A stretch of 55,334 nt of DNA from DRQF01 sp964559135 (GTDB lineage Bacteria; Planctomycetota; GCA-002687715; DRQF01): the NCBI GenBank assembly GCA_964559135.1, contig CAZLGG010000014.1, positions 1 through 55,334 of the forward strand, read 5' to 3'. Under the pieces are notes generated by a model. That model did not search any database and was not told the DNA's origin. It was given only the letters and a program-made list of their open reading frames with translations. Below, in pieces: positions 25,779-35,449 of the stretch. The translations under genes were made by a program, and so were the position numbers. Numbering within the stretch: the stretch's first letter is position 1; every line of letters starts with the position of its first letter.

Positions 25779-28700
25779 GCCGCAACCACGACACGGCCGC
25801 CATCCGCGCCTTCGACACCCAGGCCAGGGAACTCGCCGTATCCCAATTCGATCGGCCCGTGGCCCTCGTCGCGGGGGCCGGGTCGGGCAAGACGGCCACG
25901 CTCGTCGCGCGGGTGATCGTCTGGGCCCTCGGCCCGGGCTTCACAGCGGCGGAGCAAGCGCTCGCGGCGCGATCGCATGCCCAGATGAGGTTCGAACAGG
26001 CCGCGGTGGACACCCTCGACCGCATCCTCGCCATCACGTTCACCGAAAAAGCGACCGTCGAGATGAGTGATCGCATCACGGAGGTCCTGGTGTCTCTTGC
26101 ACGCGGCGACGCTCCTCCCCCGTGGGTGCCGGTCGAAAAACTGCCCACCGAGGCCGCTGAGCGGCGGGCGCGCGCCCGCGCACTGCTGGACGCCGTGGAC
26201 CACCTGCATGTGGAAACGATTCACGGTTTCTGCCATCGGCTCCTCGCCGATCACGCTCTGACAGCCGGACTCCACCCACGGTTCGAAGTGGATGCCGAGG
26301 GGAAAAAGACAGGGGAGATTCTCGACGACGTCATGGCCGAGTGGGTGCGGCGCTCCTTCAGGGATCCCGTGGACGACTCGGCGGTGGCGCTGGTGGGCCG
26401 AGGGATCGGCCCCGAAGAGATCCGTGAACTCTTGGAGATCCTTCTGCGCTCCTCGGTTCGCCCGGAGGAGTTGAAAGAAGACAAGATCCCTCCTGATCGC
26501 TTGGCAAAGCGTCTGCGTGAAACCGCCGACCTCGTGAACGACGTCCTTGCCTTCACGAAGCCGCTCCTTCCCATCAAGACACTGAGGACGACGACGGCTC
26601 TCGTGGAGGAATTGGAGACGCTTCATGCCCTGCTCGAGGCGACGACGCCTCCCGAAAAGGTCCTCGAAGCTCTCGCGGCGACGTCATTCGACCGGATCGG
26701 CACCACGCTGACGGCTTGGCGGAAGGCCAAGTTCCCCAAAGCGATTCAAAAGGTGTACGAGGACGGTGAACTGGTCAAAGCGCAGCGCAACGCCCGATCA
26801 CTGCTCTCGTCCCTCGCGCACCTGCGCACCCTGGACCCGGAAGGTCTGCGGGCGCTCCATGAGGCGATCGCCCCCATTTACGACGAGCTGGTTCTCCGTC
26901 GTCGGCGACGCGGTCTTTTGAATTTCGACGAGCTGCTCCATGGAGCGGCCGATCTCCTCCGCGATCACGCCGATGTCGCCGCGGCTCTCCGCCGCGATCT
27001 GGACCAGCTCCTGGTCGACGAAGTGCAGGACACGGATCCCGTCCAATACGACATCATCGGACGCCTCGCCCTCGAAGGACCCGCAAACGAGCGGCCGGGA
27101 TTGCTCGTCGTGGGCGACCCGAAGCAGTCCATCTACGGATTCCGCGGGGCGGACCTCGCGGCCTACGAGGACTTTCTCGAACGGGTTCGCGCCGAGAAGG
27201 GAGCCGTCGCTTCTCTCCAGGTCAACTTTCGCTCCACGCCCGGGATTCTTCGCGAGGTGGACCGACTCCTGGCGCCCACGATGATTCGAGAGGCGGGTCT
27301 GCAACCGGACTTCGAGGTCCTGATTCCCGCGCGAGAGGAAGCGGAGAACGGCACCACCCTCGAGGTGGAGCACTGGGTCTCCTGGAGCCGCAGTGCCACG
27401 GGAAGCACCTACGCGAAAACGAGCCAGTCCGTCGCCACGGCCATCGAAGCCGAGAGCGTCCAGCGAGAACTCTTGCGACTCAGGGCGGAGGAAGGCGTTC
27501 CCTGGCGCGACGTCGCGATCCTTACGAGGACGGCCGCCCAGCAGGAGCCCTTCCTGGCCGTGCTCCGGGCGGCGGGTATCCCTTATCAGGTCGAAAACGA
27601 CAAGGGCTGGTACCGACGGCGCGAGATCGTGGAGGCGACGGCCTTCGTCTCCACCATCTTCGACCCGAGAGACCAGCTGTCCCTCATCACCTGGCTCCGA
27701 TCTCCCGTCGTGGGACTCCCGGATGCGGCCCTCCTTCCTCTTTGGTCCCGTGGATTTCCCGCACTCGTCGCAAGCCTCGTCGAACCGTCGGCAGGCGTCA
27801 TCGCATCTCTCGATGCGATCATCCAGGAGGTCGCGGCGGAGCTTCCCGACGACCTGCACGGAGGAGGCCCCCTTCCCCATTGGTCCGCTCTTCTGCGGGA
27901 GGCCGCGAGGCGCCTCGCACGCGCCCGCGCGGCCTCCACCAAGCTCTCAGCCACCCGCTTCGTCGCTTTGGTCCGAGACCTCTTTCCCATCGAAAGCCTG
28001 GAAGCCGCCCGGCCCCTCGGCGAACACCGGATCGCCAACTTGGCGCGATTTTTCCGACTCCTGAGAGAAGCTCTCACCGAAGGGGCCGACTCCCCTCTTC
28101 AACTCCTCGCTCGGTTCAGAGGCAGTGTGCAGAGGAAGGAGGAGGCTTCGGAAGCGCCCCCCGGCGACGTGACGCGCGATGCGGTCCGAGTCATGACGAT
28201 CCACAAGGCGAAGGGCCTCGATTTCGAGGTCGTGTTCCTCCCTGGACTCGCAAAAAAAGACAGCGGGCGCGCTCCGCAAAATGCCGTCTTGCGACACGGT
28301 CCCGGAGCACCCGCCGAATGGTGTTTGCGGGGAATGCCCTCCTTGGACTTCGACGTCCTCGCGGAGCGACGGCGACGGCGCGAGGGCGCCGAGAGAATTC
28401 GGACTTTCTACGTCGCGGTGACGCGGCCGAAGCGCAAACTGGTTCTGGCCGGTCCGTGGCCCCCGTTGGATCGAGCCCTCTGCGATCCCACGGACGAGCC
28501 CAGCTTCGCCCACCTCCTCGGTCACCGCCAAGGTGGGCTTCCCGATCCCCTGCCGGATCAGGACTCGACGAAGCCTCGGCAGTTCGCAACGGAGGACAAA
28601 GTGGGGTTCTTCCTGATCCACGGCACCGAACCGGCCTGCGATCCTCTGGGCTTCGCGGAGGGTCCCAACGGCGAAATCCCCCCGGAAGACGTCGAGAAGG

Positions 28701-29338
28701 CCTGGAAGGCGCGCCGGACGGCCCGCGCCGAGGCGATTTCTCGGATGGCTCGCCCTCTGCTTCTCAGACCGAGCGAGGCCCCGAACGACGAAGAAGACGA
28801 TGTGCGGCGATTGCGCTCGACGATCGCCGACACGGACCGAGCCATGCGTTTGGGCTCCCTCGTCCACATGGCTCTCGAAGTCTGGAACTTCGCGGCCGAT
28901 CCACCGACCGAACTCGAACGCGTCGCAGGCCAGGTCTTGGAGAGTGTCGCGGCAGCGTCGCCCCTCGCCGTCACCCTTCGCACATTCCTGAAGACGATGA
29001 TCCAAGGCGAGCTCTTCAAACGGCTGCGGGAACTCGGCAACGGGAGCATCCTCGGCCGAGAGGTGCCCGTCCTCATGAAGGGCCCCCACGATGCCCAGGT
29101 GTACTCCGGAACCGCGGACATGGTCTACCGGGATCCGGGCAACGGAGACGTCGTGGTTGTGGACTACAAGACCGACCGGGCGCCCGACGACGATACCGTC
29201 GAGCTTCTCACGCGTCACTATTCGCCCCAGCTCACTCTCTACGGCGAGGCCGTTCGAAGAGCCCTCGGCCTGGACGTTCTCCCCCGACTCGAGTTTTGGT
29301 TCCTCACCGTGGACCGAATCGCTTGCATTCAGGACTGA
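25775..29338 (+). CDS. addA: AddA-like UvrD-family helicase-nuclease
   Basis: 1187 residues, GTG start at 25775 with AAGGAGG (25762-25768) six bases upstream. Superfamily 1A helicase motifs are complete: Walker A AGAGSGKT (Lys39), ILAITFTEKATVEM, LLVDEVQDTDPVQYDII, VVGDPKQSIYGFRGAD, motif V/VI region VMTIHKAKGLDFEVVFLPG and RTFYVAVTRPKRKLVL. The C-terminus has a second nuclease core (GTADMVYRD, VVVVDYKTDRAP, QLTLYGEAVRRAL). AddA with AddB makes the two-nuclease helicase complex that replaces RecBCD. The two genes are translationally coupled, and no recD or recC is near. Confidence 0.93.
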   Translation: MSRNHDTAAIRAFDTQARELAVSQFDRPVALVAGAGSGKTATLVARVIVWALGPGFTAAEQALAARSHAQMRFEQAAVDTLDRILAITFTEKATVEMSDRITEVLVSLARGDAPPPWVPVEKLPTEAAERRARARALLDAVDHLHVETIHGFCHRLLADHALTAGLHPRFEVDAEGKKTGEILDDVMAEWVRRSFRDPVDDSAVALVGRGIGPEEIRELLEILLRSSVRPEELKEDKIPPDRLAKRLRETADLVNDVLAFTKPLLPIKTLRTTTALVEELETLHALLEATTPPEKVLEALAATSFDRIGTTLTAWRKAKFPKAIQKVYEDGELVKAQRNARSLLSSLAHLRTLDPEGLRALHEAIAPIYDELVLRRRRRGLLNFDELLHGAADLLRDHADVAAALRRDLDQLLVDEVQDTDPVQYDIIGRLALEGPANERPGLLVVGDPKQSIYGFRGADLAAYEDFLERVRAEKGAVASLQVNFRSTPGILREVDRLLAPTMIREAGLQPDFEVLIPAREEAENGTTLEVEHWVSWSRSATGSTYAKTSQSVATAIEAESVQRELLRLRAEEGVPWRDVAILTRTAAQQEPFLAVLRAAGIPYQVENDKGWYRRREIVEATAFVSTIFDPRDQLSLITWLRSPVVGLPDAALLPLWSRGFPALVASLVEPSAGVIASLDAIIQEVAAELPDDLHGGGPLPHWSALLREAARRLARARAASTKLSATRFVALVRDLFPIESLEAARPLGEHRIANLARFFRLLREALTEGADSPLQLLARFRGSVQRKEEASEAPPGDVTRDAVRVMTIHKAKGLDFEVVFLPGLAKKDSGRAPQNAVLRHGPGAPAEWCLRGMPSLDFDVLAERRRRREGAERIRTFYVAVTRPKRKLVLAGPWPPLDRALCDPTDEPSFAHLLGHRQGGLPDPLPDQDSTKPRQFATEDKVGFFLIHGTEPACDPLGFAEGPNGEIPPEDVEKAWKARRTARAEAISRMARPLLLRPSEAPNDEEDDVRRLRSTIADTDRAMRLGSLVHMALEVWNFAADPPTELERVAGQVLESVAAASPLAVTLRTFLKTMIQGELFKRLRELGNGSILGREVPVLMKGPHDAQVYSGTADMVYRDPGNGDVVVVDYKTDRAPDDDTVELLTRHYSPQLTLYGEAVRRALGLDVLPRLEFWFLTVDRIACIQD

Positions 29339-29423
29339 TCCGGTCTCTCGAAATGAAGCCGACCCGTGGAACGGTGGAGGGCTTCTCCATCGAACCCGAT
29401 CACCCTATTGGGTAGAACAGCCC

Positions 29424-31538
29424 ATGAAGAAGGACACCTCGTTGGACGGGCTTTTTCGACCCCGTTCCGTGGCCGTGGTCGGCGCCTCCCGTCGACCCGG
29501 CGGCATCGGCCATGAAGTCGTACGCAATCTCGTGATGGGCGGCTTCCAAGGGCCCGTGTATCCGGTCAATCCGCGTGCGGACGTGGTCCATTCCATCCGC
29601 TGCTATCCCGACCTTGCGAGCATTCCAGGTCAAGTGGATCTCGTGGTGATCGTCGTTCCGGCCCCCTTCGTCGAGCAAGTCATGCGCCAGGCGGCCAAGG
29701 TCGGCGCCCGCGGGGCCGTCGTCGTGTCCGCCGGATTCAGAGAGACCGGCGCTGACGGCCGTGCCCGGGAAGAACGGGTCCTGACCGTCGCCCGCAAGGC
29801 CGGTATCCGCGTGATCGGTCCCAACTGCATGGGGATTCTCAACACCGAGCCCGGCGTCGCGCTCAACGCCTCCTTCGCCGCGGAGACGCCCATTCCCGGG
29901 CGCGTGGCCTTCGTATCGCAATCGGGGGCCTTGGGCGAGGCGATCCTTTCCCGAGCGAAGAGTCGTGAACTGGGACTCCGTATGTTCGCGAGCGTCGGCA
30001 ACCGGGCCGACGTGGGCGCTCACGACCTGCTGGCCTACTGGGAGCACGATCCGGAGGTCCGAGTCATCCTGCTCTACCTGGAGTCCTTCGGCGATCCGGA
30101 GGCCTTTCGCCTGGTGGCGGAGCGCCTGCGCGGCAGAAAACCGATCGTCGCCATCAAGTCGGGGCGTTCGCTCGCCGGGCGCCGGGCCGCCGGCTCGCAC
30201 ACGGGAAGCGTGAGCGGGGAAGACCGCGTCGTCGAGACGTTTCTCAGACAGTGCGGGGTCCTCCGCGTCCAGAGTATGCCGGAGCTTTTCGATACGGCTC
30301 AGGCGCTCCTCTCGCAGCCTCGACCGCGTGGACCTGAAGTGGCCGTCGTCACCAATGCCGGCGGGCCGGGAATCCTGGCCACCGACGCCCTCGTGGGAAC
30401 GGGCCTCGCCCTTTGCGAATTCGAATCGAAGACGCGGAAGAAGCTGGAGAAGATTCTCCCCCCAGAAGCATCCGTGCAGAACCCCGTCGACCTCATCGCA
30501 TCCGCAGACGCGCAGAGGTACAGAAAGGCCCTTCGCGCCGTCGTCGCGGACCCCAAGGTCTCGTCCCTCCTCGTCCTGTTCGTCTCCCCCATCATGATCG
30601 ACGCCGCCGCGGTGGCCCGAGCCATCGTCGAGGAGACCCGCGCGAAGAGCATGCCCGTCGTGGCCTGCCTCATGGGGCGCTTGGGCGAGAAGGAGGGGAT
30701 GGGCATTCTCCGGGATGCGGGCATCCCGGTGTTCGAGTTCCCCGAGGAGGCCGCCCTCACGCTTTCGAACCTGGTTCGCCAGAGCGAACGCGCCGCGCGC
30801 CAGTCAGGCAGGCGACCCAGGATTCGCGTGGATGCGACCCGCGCCCGACGCATCCTGTCCGCCGCCAAGATCAGCGACGATGGGTGGATCCAAACGAAAT
30901 CGGTCTTCCGTCTGCTGGAGCACTATGGGATCCCGATGGCGACGACGATGCAAGCGACAACGCCCCGGGGAGCCGCCCAGGCCGCGCGGAAACTGAACTA
31001 TCCCGTCTGCATCAAGGCGCAAGCATCAGCTCTCGTCCACAAGTCAGAGCACGGAGGAGTCGTCACCGGAATCGCCACCGAGGAGGAGGTCCTCGATCAA
31101 TCGGCGCGGATCCTCACGGCCTTGAAGCCCCGGTATCCGGACATCACCCTCGAAATTCAGGCCATGGCTCCCGGCCACCGAGAACTCCTCTTGGGTTTCC
31201 GCAGAGACGAATCCTTCGGACCGGTGTTCGCGGTCGGCTTCGGAGGGGTGGCCGTGGAAGTGCTTCGCGACGTGGCGGTGCGCGTGGCGCCGCTCTTCGA
31301 GAATGAACCGAAACTGATGCTCGACTCGCTCCGCGGAGCTCCGCTGTTGGCCGCGTTCCGAGGCGCACCTCCCATCGACCGACGCATCGTGGAACAGAGT
31401 CTCCTGCGCCTGGCGAGGCTCGCCGACGATCTCCCGCGCATTCAGGAACTCGAGATCAATCCCTTCATCGCCGATCGCCCGGGAGGCCGGACGCTCGGCG
31501 TGGATGCGCGGGCCCGCGTCTGCATCGAGAAGCGGTGA
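29424..31538 (+). CDS. ADP-forming acyl-CoA (acetate-CoA) synthetase
   Basis: A 704-residue fused alpha-beta protein. N-terminal CoA-binding domain FRPRSVAVVGASRRPGGIG, succinyl-CoA ligase-like domain with the phosphorylated His259 (GSHTGSVSG), and an ATP-grasp domain from about residue 480 (YPVCIKAQAS, LLGFRRDESFGPVFAVGFGG, LEINPFIADRPGG). Such enzymes interconvert acyl-CoA, ADP and Pi with acid, CoA and ATP, saving energy in fermentation or organic acid use. There is no GNAT acetyltransferase domain, so it is not the Pat-type regulatory fusion. Acyl specificity is not visible. ATG 29424 lacks a strong Shine-Dalgarno. The stop abuts that of convergent speA. Confidence 0.88.
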   Translation: MKKDTSLDGLFRPRSVAVVGASRRPGGIGHEVVRNLVMGGFQGPVYPVNPRADVVHSIRCYPDLASIPGQVDLVVIVVPAPFVEQVMRQAAKVGARGAVVVSAGFRETGADGRAREERVLTVARKAGIRVIGPNCMGILNTEPGVALNASFAAETPIPGRVAFVSQSGALGEAILSRAKSRELGLRMFASVGNRADVGAHDLLAYWEHDPEVRVILLYLESFGDPEAFRLVAERLRGRKPIVAIKSGRSLAGRRAAGSHTGSVSGEDRVVETFLRQCGVLRVQSMPELFDTAQALLSQPRPRGPEVAVVTNAGGPGILATDALVGTGLALCEFESKTRKKLEKILPPEASVQNPVDLIASADAQRYRKALRAVVADPKVSSLLVLFVSPIMIDAAAVARAIVEETRAKSMPVVACLMGRLGEKEGMGILRDAGIPVFEFPEEAALTLSNLVRQSERAARQSGRRPRIRVDATRARRILSAAKISDDGWIQTKSVFRLLEHYGIPMATTMQATTPRGAAQAARKLNYPVCIKAQASALVHKSEHGGVVTGIATEEEVLDQSARILTALKPRYPDITLEIQAMAPGHRELLLGFRRDESFGPVFAVGFGGVAVEVLRDVAVRVAPLFENEPKLMLDSLRGAPLLAAFRGAPPIDRRIVEQSLLRLARLADDLPRIQELEINPFIADRPGGRTLGVDARARVCIEKR

Positions 31539-33419
31539 TCAGAGTCGGCTGAGGTAGGTGTTGCCGTGGAGGACTCTGAGGAAAGACCCCTTGTACTCCG
31601 CCACGCGTTCGCGGCCGAGGCTTCGATCGACCATGCGGTCGAAGTCCCTGACCATGGAGCTGGGCGCAAAACCGAAGTAGTCGAGGGACTCTTCCACGGA
31701 AGACCCCTCCTCCACCTGAACCACGTTGAATTCGTGAGAATGTTCCACTTCGATGACGGCTTCGTTCACGGTCCCGAAGAGGTTGTGGAAATCGCCCAGA
31801 ACGTCCTGGTAGGCGCCGGCGAGAAAAAGCCCGATGTCATACGCGAGGTCATCTTCGCCATTCACAGGCAGCCAGAGGAAATTTTGCGGGCGACCTCGAC
31901 CGATGAATTGATCCACCTTCCCATCGCTATCGCAGGTGATATCTCCGATCGTGGCGGGAATGCGCTCCGCGGCATCGAGTGACGAGAGGGGGCAGACGGG
32001 AAAAAGCTGCTGGACCGCCCAGGAATCCGGAGCGGACATGAACACCGAGAAGTTGCAGACGAATTTCGGCGCCAGTTGCCTCTCCAGCTCCTCCATATCG
32101 TGGGTTCGACGGGATTGACGCCTCATGCGCTTCCTCACGGCGAAGCAGATGTCCCGATAGAGGCACTCGGCGACGGCTCGATCCTCGAGCCCCACGTAAC
32201 CAAGTTTGAATCCCGAAAGGACCTCTCGGAGCAACTGGGTCGCATCGTGGAACGCTTCCCGGTAGTTCGAGTCGTCAATCTCCTGCAACGTCACCTTCAT
32301 GTCGTCGATCTGATGGGCCGTGGTCGCATACTTGGTGTAATCGCGACTCTCATGGCGACCGACAATCCTCAAGGACGAGACGACGAGGACCGCATGATAC
32401 GCCGTCAGAGCCCGTCCCGATTCGGTTACGAGGATCGGGGGACGGACATGAGAACGATCACATGTCTCCTTGACGATGTAGACGGCATCGCGCGCGTACT
32501 CTTCGAGGCTGTAGTTGACGCTCCATTCGGTGGCCGTTCGGCTGCCGTCGTAGTCGACACCCAGCCCGCCGCCGAGATCGAGGATGTCGAGTTTCGGAGC
32601 CCTCCTCTTGACGACGCAGTAGAGTCGTGCGGTCTCCTTGATCGCCGCCTTGAGATTCAGGATGTCGCAGACCTGCGACCCCATGTGGAAGTGCATGGCG
32701 ACGAGGTCGTCGATGACTCCGGCCTCTTCCAGCTCCGAGATGCCTTCGAGAATCTCCATGGTCGAGAGACCGAACTTCCCGCGCTGCCCGGAAGAGGCTT
32801 GCCACCGACCGGTGCCCTCCGTGTGCAGGCGCGTCCGAAAACCGATGAGGACCCTCTGGTCGAGCTTTTTGACCGTGGCGAGGATGTCGTGGATCTCCTG
32901 GGGATTCTCGGCGATGAGAAGGACCTTTCTGCCGTGCCGCGTCGCGTGGACGGCAAGTTCCAGGTAGTCCCGATCTTTGAATCCGTTGCAGATCAAAAAG
33001 GCCTCCGGATGGGCATCGAGAGTGAGCGCCAAGCACAACTCGGCCTTGCTCCCGACCTCCATTCCGAACCGCCGATCGCGTCCACTCCGCACCAACGTTT
33101 CGACCACGCACCGCTCGTGATTGACCTTGACGGGGAAGACTCCTTGGTACGGACGGGGATACCCGTATTCGGCGATGGCGTCGTCGAAGGCGCGCTGGAT
33201 GCGTTTGCGTCTCTCCTCGAGGATTTGAGGAAAACGAAGCAGCATCGGGTCGCTGTGCCCTCGTTCCCGCAGGGCCTTCACGACGTCGACGAGACGCACT
33301 TCAGGTCCTTGGGGTCCTCGAGGGCGGATGCGTAGGAACCCCTCCCGGTCCGCCCGGAAAAATCCAGCTCCCCAATCCTCTATGCGGTCGCGATCGATGC
33401 GTTTCTGGTCGTCCGTCAT
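31539..33419 (-). CDS. speA: Biosynthetic arginine decarboxylase
   Basis: A 626-residue fold-III PLP enzyme. PLP lysine Lys98 in GVFPVKVNHERCVVETL; further family motifs are GMEVGSKAELCLAL, HFHMGSQVCDILNLKAA, LDLGGGLGVDYDGS and CDSDGKVDQFI. It makes agmatine from arginine for polyamine synthesis in the cytosol. ATG 33419; a TATGAT box on the minus strand lies only about eight bases before the ATG with no Shine-Dalgarno between, hinting at a leaderless or very short-leader transcript. Convergent with the acyl-CoA synthetase gene with zero spacing between stop codons. Confidence 0.94.
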   Translation of the reverse strand: MTDDQKRIDRDRIEDWGAGFFRADREGFLRIRPRGPQGPEVRLVDVVKALRERGHSDPMLLRFPQILEERRKRIQRAFDDAIAEYGYPRPYQGVFPVKVNHERCVVETLVRSGRDRRFGMEVGSKAELCLALTLDAHPEAFLICNGFKDRDYLELAVHATRHGRKVLLIAENPQEIHDILATVKKLDQRVLIGFRTRLHTEGTGRWQASSGQRGKFGLSTMEILEGISELEEAGVIDDLVAMHFHMGSQVCDILNLKAAIKETARLYCVVKRRAPKLDILDLGGGLGVDYDGSRTATEWSVNYSLEEYARDAVYIVKETCDRSHVRPPILVTESGRALTAYHAVLVVSSLRIVGRHESRDYTKYATTAHQIDDMKVTLQEIDDSNYREAFHDATQLLREVLSGFKLGYVGLEDRAVAECLYRDICFAVRKRMRRQSRRTHDMEELERQLAPKFVCNFSVFMSAPDSWAVQQLFPVCPLSSLDAAERIPATIGDITCDSDGKVDQFIGRGRPQNFLWLPVNGEDDLAYDIGLFLAGAYQDVLGDFHNLFGTVNEAVIEVEHSHEFNVVQVEEGSSVEESLDYFGFAPSSMVRDFDRMVDRSLGRERVAEYKGSFLRVLHGNTYLSRL

Positions 33420-33555
33420 GGGGTGACATCATAGTGGGGTGGAACGGAAATCCGTAGGGGGAAACCAAACGGCGGCCCGCGACTTCGCGCCCCCACAATC
33501 CGGAAGGTCGGCATTTTTTCTGAACGAAGCGCGGATCGGCGGGTACCAGGGTCTT

Positions 33556-34053
33556 GTGACGAAGGAAAGAGACGAGTTCGAGTCCGCTTGGTCCTCCTAC
33601 AAGGAGCGGCTTCACGCATGGATCACCGGACAGATGTCGCCCTGGGAGGATGCAGACGGCACCTTCCAGGAGGTCTGGCTGGGGTATCTGCGCGCCATCG
33701 AACGAGGGCGCGCCCCCCGATCCCCTCGGGCGTGGCTTTTCACCGCAGCCCGGCGACTCGTCGTGAAGGGCCGAAGACGGCGTGCGATGCAGGCCCTCGG
33801 CGAAGAGCCCGCGGCACGCACCCCCCCACCCGGAATCACGGGTGCCGAGGCGGCCATCGAACGTCTCTCCCCCACGGCCCGGGAGGTCTTCATCCTCCGG
33901 GTCCACATGGGTCTCACCTACGACGAGATCGCTCAGGTCCTGGAGATTCCCCGCGGCACGGTGGCCTCCAGGCTCCATGACGCCGTGACGACACTCAGGC
34001 GGCATTTGATGACAGAGGGCTATCGCGCCCCGAAATGGAAAGAGAGTCGATGA
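33556..34053 (+). CDS. ECF-type RNA polymerase sigma factor
   Basis: GTG 33556 gives 165 residues; the frame stays open upstream to 33439, but MTKERDEFESAW is a typical sigma-2 beginning. Region 2: DADGTFQEVWLGYLRAIERG and SPRAWLFTAARRLVVKGRRRR. Region 4: LSPTAREVFILRVHMGLTYD followed by EIAQVLEIPRGTVASRLHDA, a clear helix-turn-helix. It would direct RNA polymerase to a small regulon, held inactive by the anti-sigma factor whose start overlaps its stop (ATGA). Confidence 0.9.
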   Translation: MTKERDEFESAWSSYKERLHAWITGQMSPWEDADGTFQEVWLGYLRAIERGRAPRSPRAWLFTAARRLVVKGRRRRAMQALGEEPAARTPPPGITGAEAAIERLSPTAREVFILRVHMGLTYDEIAQVLEIPRGTVASRLHDAVTTLRRHLMTEGYRAPKWKESR

Positions 34054-34517
34054 CGCACTCATCATGTCCTCGCGCGGCCGAAATCCTCGAGGCGGCCACC
34101 GATCCGGAACGACGCCCCCTCGGCGCCGACGCCGTTTCCCATTTGAGAACCTGCCCCCATTGTCGCGACCTCGCGTCCGACGTCGCCCTCGTGGAGCTTT
34201 TCACGCGGACGACGCCTCCCGCGTTGCCGGCGGCGCTGGAGACGCTACCGGGGCAGCTTCTCACCCGCCCGAGGTCGTTCGCCCTTCGCAGCCGAATACG
34301 CCGTGGGGTGGCCGCTGCCCTTTTGCTCGGAATGGCTTTCATCGCAGGCCGCTGGTCGAGCGGGCGCCCCAATTCCTCGGCCGCGCCATCCCGGAGCGGC
34401 CCGACGGTCGTCCGCGTGGAGTCGCCCAGGACCGATGGGCTTTTCTCGAGACGAGAGATCGTCGTCGAGCCCACGAAATCACCGCGGGGTTTCCTCGCCG
34501 CACTCAAACCCAAGTAG
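34050..34517 (+). CDS. Zinc-finger anti-sigma factor, membrane-anchored
   Basis: A 155-residue protein (ATG 34050, overlapping the sigma stop). The N-terminal part holds the ZAS motif HLRTCPHC (His-x3-Cys-x2-Cys), a single membrane helix follows (AAALLLGMAFIAGRW, about residues 92-107), and the remainder is a short periplasmic tail. This is the usual single-pass anti-sigma layout: the cytosolic zinc finger binds the sigma factor, the outer part senses. An alternative ATG at 34035 would add five residues. Confidence 0.85.
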   Translation: MTHSSCPRAAEILEAATDPERRPLGADAVSHLRTCPHCRDLASDVALVELFTRTTPPALPAALETLPGQLLTRPRSFALRSRIRRGVAAALLLGMAFIAGRWSSGRPNSSAAPSRSGPTVVRVESPRTDGLFSRREIVVEPTKSPRGFLAALKPK

Positions 34518-34527
34518 GAGTCAGTTC

Positions 34528-35376
34528 ATGCGTAAGATCACTACCGTTTTGCTGGCATTGCTCTGTTCGAGCCTCTTCCATCCCCGTGTTTTTGGCCAAG
34601 AGGACTCACTTCGATCCCAACTCGCTACCGTGGAGCGCGAGTTGGAGACACTGGTGGCTCTGGCGAAAAAGCAAGACTCCCCCAAGCTCGAATCCGTCAC
34701 TCGTCTCTTGAAGGACACCCGCGAGCTGATGGATTCGATGGCCGGTGGATCGTCGACGGACGAGATGATCTTGGTGGAGATGAAGTTTTTGGAATTCGAG
34801 GATGGAACGGACGACACGTTCTTCTTCGGACGAGAGGCGCTTCAGGTTCCAAGACCGATCCATGCTTTGAAAAACGTCACGGACGAGGAGCTGGAGGCGC
34901 TGGTCTCCCGTTCCAGCAACGTCGTCGCCGCGCCCAAGGTCCTCGCCATTGCGGGAACCGAAGCGGCCATCGACATCGTGGACGAACAGGACTACGCATT
35001 CCTGGAACGGGACGACGACGGACGGTATTCGATGCACACGGTGAAAGCCAAGGAAAGGATCGAGTTGAAAGTCAACGCCTCCCACCTCGGTTCCAATGAA
35101 CCCCCGCCCCCCCATGCCAAGGTCATGGCGTCCGACTATGGCCCGGATCAGCCGGCGCCCATCCACATCCGGATGAGGGCGGCGATCGATCGGGTCTTGG
35201 GAAGATCTCCCTGCACCAAGAACGCGCGGCAGGTTGGGATGCCGATCGTGGGGAAGGCGGCCAAAGAACTGGAACTGGTGATCGTCGAGAATCGGTGGGT
35301 CGCCGCCCGCCTCCCCCTGCCCGGCTCCAAGCAAGAGGGCATCGTTCTGGTCCTTCGTGCGTCGTCGGTGAAATAG
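34528..35376 (+). CDS. Exported protein with a secretin-like motif
   Basis: A 282-residue protein with TAGGAG (34515-34520) seven bases before ATG 34528 and signal peptide ITTVLLALLCSSLF, cleaved near FGQ. After a short helical stretch (SQLATVERELETLVAL) the central part contains MILVEMKFLEF and NVVAAPKVLAIAGTEAAIDI, resembling the secretin-domain signature in which a Pro-Lys turn is followed by a Gly-x-x-A strand. It is too short for a complete secretin and has no N-domains. As third gene of the sigma/anti-sigma operon it may be the envelope component sensed by, or controlled by, the pair. Function unknown. Confidence 0.6.
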   Translation: MRKITTVLLALLCSSLFHPRVFGQEDSLRSQLATVERELETLVALAKKQDSPKLESVTRLLKDTRELMDSMAGGSSTDEMILVEMKFLEFEDGTDDTFFFGREALQVPRPIHALKNVTDEELEALVSRSSNVVAAPKVLAIAGTEAAIDIVDEQDYAFLERDDDGRYSMHTVKAKERIELKVNASHLGSNEPPPPHAKVMASDYGPDQPAPIHIRMRAAIDRVLGRSPCTKNARQVGMPIVGKAAKELELVIVENRWVAARLPLPGSKQEGIVLVLRASSVK

Positions 35377-35385
35377 AGGGTCTGG

Positions 35386-35408
35386 CCCCCCTGCCGGCGG
35401 CAGGGGGG
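35386..35408. terminator. Perfect 10-bp GC hairpin between convergent genes
   Basis: CCCCCCTGCC-GGC-GGCAGGGGGG, 10 bases after the secreted protein stop and before the convergent membrane gene. No T-tract follows on either strand, so it may act with Rho or only as a partial bidirectional terminator. Confidence 0.5.
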
Positions 35409-35449
35409 AGCCTCATGCGGTTCATGACTCTACGGCCGGCGACCTGCGA

